Source: WS-9 sp036274595 (GTDB taxonomy: Bacteria; Eisenbacteria; RBG-16-71-46; SZUA-252). Taken from it: DNA of 64,000 nt. This document shows positions 58,763 through 64,000 of the stretch, piece by piece. Made by a program: the position numbers and the translations under genes. Below the pieces are notes generated by a model. That model did no database searches and was not told where the DNA came from. It saw only the letters and a program-made list of their open reading frames with translations. Location: assembly GCA_036274595.1 (NCBI GenBank), contig DASUFL010000050.1, forward strand, positions 1-64,000, read 5' to 3'. Position 1 is the first letter of the stretch; every line of letters starts with the position of its first letter.

Positions 58763-60180
58763 GCGCCATGGCCTCCCGGCGTGTCGATCCGGTACTCCTT
58801 GAGCTTCGTCCGGAGCGTCTGGCGCGAGATGCCCAGCGCTTCGGCCGCGCGCGTCTTGTTGCCCGCGGTCTGCTCGAGCGCCAGCTCGATCGCCATCCGC
58901 TCCGCGTCGGCCAGAGGCACGATGCTCTTCTCGGTCCGGATCATCGTCCCGATCACCGCCGCGCCCGATCCTCCCGCGCCCACGATCTCGAGCGGAAGGT
59001 GCTCGGGCAGGATCCACTCCTCGCTCTCGAGCAGGATGGCCCGCTCGATCACGTTCTTGAGCTCGCGCACGTTGCCGGGCCAGCGGTAGGCGAGGAGGAG
59101 CGTGAGGGCCTCGTCGCTCGGCCCGTTCACGTTCCGTCCGAGCTCGCGGTTCCAGTGCCCCACGAAGTGGTCGATGAGCGGCGGGATGTCTTCCGGCCGC
59201 TCGCGGAGCGGCGGGACGACGAGCTGGAGCGCGTTCAGGCGGAAGTAGAGATCCTCGCGGAAGCGCTCCTGTCCGACCATCGCCTTGAGATCGCGATTGG
59301 TCGCGGCGACGATGCGCGTGTCCACCGCGATGTCGACGGTGCCGCCCACGCGCCGGAACCGCTTCATCTCGAGCGCGCGGAGGAGCTTCGCCTGGAGGTT
59401 CGGGCTCATCTCGCCGATCTCGTCGAGGAAGAGCGTGCCGAGATTGGCCATCTCCATGAGCCCCTTCTTCGTCTTCTTGGCGTCGGTGAAGGCGCCCGCC
59501 TCGTGTCCGAAGAGCTCGCTCTCGAGGAGGTTCTCGGCGATGGCGCTGCAGTTGAGCTCGACGAAGGGGCCGTCCCGGCGCGCGCTCCGGTCGTGGATCT
59601 CGCGCGCGAGGAGCTCCTTCCCCACGCCCGTCTCTCCCGAGAGGAGCACGGTCGAGGTGGGGCTCTGCGCCATCTTCGCCACGATGTCGATGACCTTGTT
59701 CATGCGCGAGCCGCCGCCGACGATGAGGGTCGAGCCCGAGCGGCGCCGGTCCACGTCGCGGAGCCGGGCCACTTCCTCGGTGAGGCGCGTCTGCGCGAGC
59801 GCGTTCCGCACGATCAGCTTCAGGTGGTCCAGCTCGAAGGGCTTCGAGAGGTACTCGTAGCAGCCCGCTTTCGTCGCCTCGACCGCCTGCGGGATCTGCC
59901 CGTACGCGGTCATCATCACCACCTGGAGGCCGCGCTTCCTCGCCTTGATCGTCTTCAAAAGCTCGAGCCCGTTCGTATCGGGGAGCTTCTGATCGAGCAG
60001 CACGAGCTGGTACTCCTCGCGCTCGATCTTCTCGAGCGCCTCCGCCCCGTCCGCCGCGGTCTCCACCCGGTACCCCTCGTCGGACAGGCCTTCCTTGAGG
60101 GTGAACCGAAGGGTCCGCTCGTCATCCACCACGAGGATTCCGACCGTCTGCTTAGCGAGGACTGCCGCGTCTGTCTCCAT
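58759..60180 (-). CDS. Sigma54-dependent response regulator (NtrC family)
   Basis: A 473-aa protein with three domains. The receiver (about 14-125) has phospho-acceptor Asp63 in LVLLDQKLPD. The AAA+ domain (about 150-390) has Walker A GETGVGKELLA, a GAFTDA loop in place of GAFTGA, Walker B GTLFLDEIGEM and the R-finger region. The C-terminus is a Fis-type helix-turn-helix (NKTRAAEALGISRQTLRTKLKE). It activates sigma54 promoters. It follows the kinase gene with a 29-bp overlap, and its stop overlaps tgt. Confidence 0.94.
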   Translation of the reverse strand: METDAAVLAKQTVGILVVDDERTLRFTLKEGLSDEGYRVETAADGAEALEKIEREEYQLVLLDQKLPDTNGLELLKTIKARKRGLQVVMMTAYGQIPQAVEATKAGCYEYLSKPFELDHLKLIVRNALAQTRLTEEVARLRDVDRRRSGSTLIVGGGSRMNKVIDIVAKMAQSPTSTVLLSGETGVGKELLAREIHDRSARRDGPFVELNCSAIAENLLESELFGHEAGAFTDAKKTKKGLMEMANLGTLFLDEIGEMSPNLQAKLLRALEMKRFRRVGGTVDIAVDTRIVAATNRDLKAMVGQERFREDLYFRLNALQLVVPPLRERPEDIPPLIDHFVGHWNRELGRNVNGPSDEALTLLLAYRWPGNVRELKNVIERAILLESEEWILPEHLPLEIVGAGGSGAAVIGTMIRTEKSIVPLADAERMAIELALEQTAGNKTRAAEALGISRQTLRTKLKEYRIDTPGGHGA

Positions 60181-61519
60181 GTCGTTTCTCCACGGGTAGA
60201 TCGATGCTCACGGTCGTGCCCTGTCCCACCGTGCTTTCGATGGAGATCGCGCCGCCGTGCTCGCGAACGATGCTCTGGCAGATGCTGAGTCCCAAACCGG
60301 TGCCCTGCGTGCGCGTCGTGTAGAAGGGATCGAACACCCGCGCGATGACGGCCGCCGGGATCCCCGGGCCGTTGTCCTTCACGCGCACCTCGACCACGTC
60401 CTGGAGCGGAGGCCGCTCGCGCTCGAGCAGGCGGTCGGTGGCGCGGCGCCCAATGCTGCTCCGCTCCGCGGCGCGCTTCCGGGCCGGTCCGACCCTGACC
60501 TCGATCTCGCCCCCCTGCGTGAGCGCCTGGAGCGCGTTCATGAGGACGTTCAACACGACCTGTAAAACCTGGTCGTGGTCCATGTAGATCTCCGGCACGC
60601 GGTCGGCGCGCTCGACGCGCAGGTTCACGTTCTCCTGCACGGCCACCTCGTGGACCAAGAGGAGCGCGCGGTCGATCGAAGGGAGGATCGACTGCCGCGT
60701 GAGCTTGGGCGTGGACGGGCGCGCGAACTGGAGAAGGCTCTCGACGATCCGGTCGAGGCGCGAGACCTCCTCGAGGATCAGGTGCGCGAACTGGCTCCGC
60801 GGATCGTCGCTCTCCAGGCGCCTCTTTAGTAATTGGGCGGAGTTGCTGATCCCGGCGAGCGGATTCCGGATCTCGTGCGCGACACCGGCCGCGAGCTCGC
60901 CGATCGACGCGAGCCGGTCACGCCGCCGCCACTGCTCCTCGCGCGCCTTCTGCTCGCGGAGATCCTGGAAGAGCGCCAGCGTGCCGCGGAGCGACCCGTC
61001 GCGTCCTTCGAGCGGCAGGAGCTTGAGCGACACGGGGAGGACGTCCCCGGAGCGCGTCACCACCTCGACTTCGCGCGGCTCCTCCGCCGACGCGCAGGCG
61101 CCGGGGGGCACGTGCCCCTCGCCCTTCGGCGCGCGGAAGACGCGGGCGGCGTCCTCGCCTTCGAGGTGATCGGGCTCGAATCCGAGAAGCCGGGCCGCGG
61201 CCGGATTGGCCGCCAGGACCTTGCCGTCCCGATCCACGGCGAGCACGCCTTGGGGGGCGTGACGGAAATGGCTCCACGCGGCATCGAGCACGCGGTCGTC
61301 CGGTGGTGGATCGGGAGGCGTCGCGGGAAGGCGGGCGCGGGATCTCAACTCGCTCCGCCCGCGCTTCGAGGAGGCGCGCCGGGCAGAGATCGGGGGAATG
61401 GAATGGCGGTGCGAACGTGAAGCGTTCCGGGCGCCCTTCCCTTTTCGGCTTCCAAGCCGACCTCCGGCATCATCCCTGTGCCCGAACTCGCGAGTGCAGA
61501 ACCGATCGTGAGTGGTCAC
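60152..61519 (-). CDS. Cytoplasmic PAS-containing sensor histidine kinase (NtrB-like)
   Basis: Up to 455 aa, no membrane helix. A PAS domain (about 78-190) has GVLAVDRDGKVLAANPAAARLLGF. The HisKA helix has His215 in GVAHEIRNPLAGIS, and the ATPase domain has VVLNVLMNALQAL, KDNGPGIP and GTGLGLSICQSI. It is the partner of the adjacent NtrC-type regulator. The start is uncertain: GTG 61519 is the longest, but the first 70 residues are Arg/Ser-rich and look non-conserved; an internal GTG at 61291 would begin just before the PAS domain. Confidence 0.9.
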   Translation of the reverse strand: MTTHDRFCTREFGHRDDAGGRLGSRKGKGARNASRSHRHSIPPISARRASSKRGRSELRSRARLPATPPDPPPDDRVLDAAWSHFRHAPQGVLAVDRDGKVLAANPAAARLLGFEPDHLEGEDAARVFRAPKGEGHVPPGACASAEEPREVEVVTRSGDVLPVSLKLLPLEGRDGSLRGTLALFQDLREQKAREEQWRRRDRLASIGELAAGVAHEIRNPLAGISNSAQLLKRRLESDDPRSQFAHLILEEVSRLDRIVESLLQFARPSTPKLTRQSILPSIDRALLLVHEVAVQENVNLRVERADRVPEIYMDHDQVLQVVLNVLMNALQALTQGGEIEVRVGPARKRAAERSSIGRRATDRLLERERPPLQDVVEVRVKDNGPGIPAAVIARVFDPFYTTRTQGTGLGLSICQSIVREHGGAISIESTVGQGTTVSIDLPVEKRHGDRRGSPR

Positions 61520-61546
61520 ATCTTTACCAGTGCCCCTCGCCGGGGG

Positions 61547-61744
61547 TCAAGCGGTTTCGGTCGGGCTTTCCTTACGCTTCGGGGAGGAAGCCATGCGGCG
61601 AAGGATCAGCCCCGCGAGCGTGCGTCGCACCTCGGGGCGGTCGTAATAGCGGCGATGGATGCGGCGCCGCGCGCGCTCCACGCTCGGCAGCTGGGCCACG
61701 TCGGGCTCCTCCACCTGGGTCGGCCTAGTTGAGGCTTGCGGCAC
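61547..61744 (-). CDS. Small FlgM-like protein (possible anti-sigma28 factor)
   Basis: A 65-aa basic protein (MPQASTRPTQVEEPDV...). The segment VERARRRIHRRYYDRPEVRRTLAG resembles the C-terminal sigma-binding helices of FlgM-type proteins. Similarity is by eye and weak, but the gene follows the FliS-like and csrA genes. The GTG at 61744 overlaps the FliS-like gene by 20 bp. Confidence 0.45.
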   Translation of the reverse strand: MPQASTRPTQVEEPDVAQLPSVERARRRIHRRYYDRPEVRRTLAGLILRRMASSPKRKESPTETA

Positions 61745-62063
61745 GGTCCCGATCCTTCTTCAAGGTCGCCATCGCTTCCATCCAGCTCTCCCTGAGATCC
61801 AGGAGCCCTTCGAACGCATGCTCGAAGTCTCCCCGTTCGATGTCGCTCAGACAGGCGTCGAAGTGCGCCAGGACGCGTCCTCCGACGTCGCGCGATCGGT
61901 GCTCGAGGCGCCCCATGAGATCGAGGACGGTCCTGAGCGCGATCGAGCGGTTCTCCTCCTGGCAGCTCCGAAGCGCGCAGTCGAAGAGGGCGAGGACTTC
62001 CTCGCCGCGCTCGATCCAGCGATCCAGCTCACCGGGATCGGCCCCTCCGTAGGCCGTGCTCAT
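61725..62063 (-). CDS. FliS-like flagellar export chaperone
   Basis: A 112-aa helical protein. The pattern VLALFDCALRSCQEENR, LDLMGRLEH, GRVLAHFDACLSDI and LLDLRESWMEAM matches the helical layout of FliS, which keeps flagellin unfolded for export. Conserved residues are few, so I call it FliS-like. It sits between csrA and the FlgM-like gene, as flagellar checkpoint genes often do. No flagellin or hook genes are in the window. Confidence 0.6.
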   Translation of the reverse strand: MSTAYGGADPGELDRWIERGEEVLALFDCALRSCQEENRSIALRTVLDLMGRLEHRSRDVGGRVLAHFDACLSDIERGDFEHAFEGLLDLRESWMEAMATLKKDRDRAASLN

Positions 62064-62096
62064 CGCGTCAGGCCCCTACCGTCTCGAGGAGGCGGG

Positions 62097-62387
62097 TCAA
62101 GGCTTCGACTCCCGTCCGTTCTCGGGGCGCGACGGGGGATTCCCCTGCGCTCCGGTCGGGCGCGCCGCGCCGGTCTCGCCGTTCGGCGTGCCGCCGGCTT
62201 CGCGAAGAGCCTGGGCCCGACGATTCTCCTGCTGGATCCGCTCGTAGATCTCTTCCCTGTGCACCTTCACGCTCGGCGGGGCGTCGATCCCCAGCTTCAC
62301 GTGGTTTCCCTTCACCTCCACGATGGTGATCTTCACGTCGTCACCGATGCGGATGTTTTCTCCGAGCTTCCTTGTCAGGAGGAGCAT
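62097..62387 (-). CDS. csrA: Carbon storage regulator CsrA with C-terminal extension
   Basis: A 96-aa RNA-binding post-transcriptional regulator. The first 58 residues are canonical: MLLLTRKLGENIRIGDDVKITIVEV, VKLGIDAPPSVKVHREEIYERIQ. The last about 40 are a Gly/Pro/Arg-rich extension (EAGGTPNGETGAARP) not needed for the core. It represses mRNAs at GGA motifs and is often antagonised by FliW (not seen). The ATG at 62387 begins the canonical core. Confidence 0.95.
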   Translation of the reverse strand: MLLLTRKLGENIRIGDDVKITIVEVKGNHVKLGIDAPPSVKVHREEIYERIQQENRRAQALREAGGTPNGETGAARPTGAQGNPPSRPENGRESKP

Positions 62388-62701
62388 CGTGCCCTCGTCC
62401 TCTCCAGCGTCCTGCCGGGGTCTGGGTCGCGGAGGGGGCGCCGGGTTGATCCCGGAGCCTTTCCCTTCCGGCCCAACCATCGGCAGGAGCGGGCGCCATC
62501 TGAATGGCGAATCCCCGCGCCGGCACTGGAAGAACGAGGGTCCTGGCGCGGTTCGATCGAGCCACGATCAGGGGTGGAACGGGCGACATTGGGTGGTGAA
62601 ACCGGCGCGCGAAATCGGGTGCTAACGCGCGGTCCCGAGGAGGGCTTCGGCCTCGTGCCTCAACTTGAGAGGAGGCACGGCCCCTGCTACCATTCCGTCG
62701 C
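62388..62701. other. 314-bp divergent spacer between csrA and the beta-propeller lipoprotein gene
   Basis: No convincing gene. It should contain the csrA promoter (minus) and the lipoprotein promoter (plus), but I see no near-consensus boxes. It holds a perfect CCGGG-TTGAT-CCCGG hairpin (62441-62455) near csrA and an 8-bp hairpin (62654-62679) near the lipoprotein gene. Short frames that extend csrA upstream are Pro/Arg-rich and not credible. Confidence 0.6.
62654..62679 (+). promoter_or_regulatory. Hairpin in the 5' leader of the lipoprotein gene
   Basis: CGTGCCTC (62654-62661) pairs perfectly with GAGGCACG (62672-62679), with a 10-nt loop. It ends 22 nt before the GTG start at 62702. It could shape translation initiation or be a protein-binding site; there is no T-run. 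Confidence 0.4.
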
Positions 62702-63742
62702 GTGACTTCCCTCGACAGATCCCGCGTGGCTCAGGGCAGGGCCCGCGCCCTCGGACTCCTCGTTTCGCTCCTCGCGCTCACGCTCGCGATGGTCGTCGGC
62801 TGCGGCTCGGAGAGCACGATCGATCCCGGCATCGATCCCGATGCGGTCGTCTGGACGAAGCTGACGAGCTTCCCCGTGGGCCGCTCCACCGCGATCTATC
62901 CGGACTGGCAGGGCGATTCCGTCGTGTTTTGCGCGATTGACCAGAACCCGTTACAACAGCCGTTTCTCCGAATCGGGGCCCTCGACATGAAGGACCCGTC
63001 CAAAGCCATCATCTCGACGTACCCGGGACCGGCGAGGTGGCTCGACGCGCGCCCCCGATGGCTCAGGAGCGGGCTCGTGGTCTTCGAATCGACCCGCGAC
63101 ACCATCAACCGCCAATCCGATCTCTACACCCGGGATCTCGACACCGGGCAGGACAAGAGGCTCCTCTTCACGCCAGGCGGCGATGAGCACTATCCCGCGC
63201 CCCGTCCGGGCACGCCGGGGCTGGTCTACGAGGAAGGGCCGGATCTCAGGGGCCGGCTCGTGATCTGGCCAGACACCACGACTGTCGCGAACCGCCAGTA
63301 CCTCACGCGTTCGGGCTTCCTGGTGGGCGAGCCCGCGTGGGATCCCACGGGCTCGAAGGTCGTGTTCGCGTCCGACAGCGTGGGCGTCGATAGCCACGGC
63401 AAGCCGATCACCTACCGCCACCTCTGGTGGACCGCGCCCCCGGACACGACGTCGCACCAGCTCACGTTCGGCCCCTATCAGGACCAGTCGCCCCTCTACA
63501 GTCCGGACGGCACGAAGATCCTCTTCGTGTCGGGCCGAGGGGAACGATCGGCGCTCTGGATCATGGACCCGGTCGGAGGCGAGGGGGCGGGACTCAAGCG
63601 GATCGCATTCGAGGACGTGGGCGCCACCATCTTCACGCCCTGCTGGTCCCCGGATGGAACGCGGATCATCGTCTCATCCGATGGCCGGGGCTACGGCCGG
63701 CAGCTCTGGGTCCTTTCGAACCTCGACCTCACGCTCCCCTGA
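62702..63742 (+). CDS. TolB-like beta-propeller (PD40) lipoprotein
   Basis: A 346-aa protein. The signal peptide ends in a lipobox (AMVVGC), giving a lipid-anchored mature start CGSESTIDPG. The mature part shows WD40-like/PD40 repeats typical of TolB-type propellers, for example DPTGSKVVFASDS, SPDGTKILFVSGRG and SPDGTRIIVSSDGRG. Such propellers often mediate contacts in the periplasm. The GTG at 62702 starts the signal peptide. The gene stands alone on the plus strand, convergent with trpA. Confidence 0.82.
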   Translation: MTSLDRSRVAQGRARALGLLVSLLALTLAMVVGCGSESTIDPGIDPDAVVWTKLTSFPVGRSTAIYPDWQGDSVVFCAIDQNPLQQPFLRIGALDMKDPSKAIISTYPGPARWLDARPRWLRSGLVVFESTRDTINRQSDLYTRDLDTGQDKRLLFTPGGDEHYPAPRPGTPGLVYEEGPDLRGRLVIWPDTTTVANRQYLTRSGFLVGEPAWDPTGSKVVFASDSVGVDSHGKPITYRHLWWTAPPDTTSHQLTFGPYQDQSPLYSPDGTKILFVSGRGERSALWIMDPVGGEGAGLKRIAFEDVGATIFTPCWSPDGTRIIVSSDGRGYGRQLWVLSNLDLTLP

Positions 63743-63775
63743 GCTTCCGCCGCGGCGCTTCGCGTCGTCGGCGCC

Positions 63776-64000
63776 CTAGCTCAGCCGCTCCCGCATCGCC
63801 CGCACAAACCGGCGCAGCCGCTCCTCGCGACGCGCGCCGTCCGTCTCCTCCGAGAGCTCACGTATGAGCGCGCTTCCCACGATCACCCCTTCCGCATGAC
63901 CTCGAAGCGGCGTGACGTCGCTCGTGGGGGTCCATCCGAATCCGACGCATCGCGGGAGGGGCGAGTGCTCCCGGCACGCCCGGAGCAGATCGTCGAGCCG
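63776..64000 (-). CDS. trpA: Tryptophan synthase alpha subunit, C-terminal part (truncated by window edge)
   Basis: The last 75 codons of a gene entering from the right. The segment RCVGFGWTPTSDVTPLRGHAEGVIVGSALI is the phosphate-binding end of the TrpA barrel (usual form VGFGIST...ADGVIVGSALV), here with WTPTSDV in place of IST.E. The chain ends in a basic helix (RREERLRRFVRAMRERLS). It cleaves indole-3-glycerol phosphate. The rest is outside the window. Confidence 0.85.
   Translation of the reverse strand, partial: RLDDLLRACREHSPLPRCVGFGWTPTSDVTPLRGHAEGVIVGSALIRELSEETDGARREERLRRFVRAMRERLS

Noticed and set aside
59455..59520. Defective sigma54 contact loop (GAFTDA instead of GAFTGA)
   Set aside because: I believe GAFTDA occurs in other enhancer-binding proteins, so I do not read it as loss of function.
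1..64000. tRNA, rRNA, insertion sequences, phage or attachment sites
   Set aside because: I saw no cloverleaf, rRNA signature, transposase, integrase or flanking direct repeats; every stretch above about 300 bp except 62388-62701 is filled by a plausible gene.

Overview
The window is 64 kb of high-GC, gene-dense bacterial chromosome with no mobile elements, CRISPR arrays, rRNA or tRNA genes that I can see. The organism is a diderm: it has two LptF/LptG permeases, both halves of the ADP-heptose pathway (HldA- and HldC-type), an O-antigen-ligase-like protein, several lipoproteins and a 1,991-aa SprA-like outer-membrane protein. SprA plus high GC, CsrA/FliS and a bacterial cyclic-2,3-diphosphoglycerate synthetase homologue suggest a lineage affiliated with the FCB superphylum, such as Candidatus Eisenbacteria. 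That placement is an inference, not a computed result.

Layout, left to right. (1) 1-2.4 kb: a truncated secreted choice-of-anchor-type protein and an O-antigen ligase/TPR protein with a textbook sigma70 promoter. (2) 2.5-17.7 kb, all minus strand: the classic translation/RNA operon rimP-nusA-infB-DUF503-rbfA-nrnA-like-truB-ribF, then rpsO-pnp-M16 protease-dut-DUF3108-unknown-flippase. (3) 17.7-24.7 kb: an M28/glutaminyl-cyclase-like lipoprotein overlapping sprA. (4) 24.9-27.4 kb, plus strand: lptF-lptG. (5) 27.4-38.0 kb, minus: a TPR protein, an ECF sigma factor, its zinc-finger anti-sigma factor and a PDZ protein with a degenerate HtrA domain, followed by aroB-TPR-aroQ-accB-pilT-accC-comB. 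(6) 38.1-49.9 kb, minus: cpgS-like-sucC-sucD-ndk-DUF177-rpmF-plsX-fabH-fabD-fabG-acpP-fabF-rnc, apparently one long unit with a promoter at about 50.0 kb and a terminator just after rnc. (7) 50.1-61.5 kb, minus: an NtrB/NtrC pair leading into tgt-yajC-def-fmt-rsmB-PASTA-rpe-galE-DUF2007-hldA-hldC. (8) 61.5-62.4 kb: csrA-fliS-like-flgM-like. (9) 62.7-64 kb: a beta-propeller lipoprotein on the plus strand and the 3' end of trpA.

The genes form functional blocks: transcription/translation/RNA decay, TCA substrate-level phosphorylation feeding NDK, fatty-acid synthesis with biotin carboxylase subunits, envelope export and LPS precursor synthesis, and two regulatory modules (ECF sigma with anti-sigma; NtrBC). 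Gene junctions are extremely tight: 21 are 4-bp NTGA stop/start overlaps, nine ATGA, nine GTGA, one TTGA and two CTGA. The CTGA cases (fabH, tgt) and an ATC with a perfectly spaced Shine-Dalgarno site at aroQ suggest use of non-canonical start codons. Other notable items are the pseudo-protease in the ECF operon, an 18-bp repeat-encoded RE-rich tail on RNase III, basic tails on several enzymes, pilT between accB and accC, and a kinase-less PASTA protein at the usual PrkC locus. All functions are read from motifs by eye; no database search was run.
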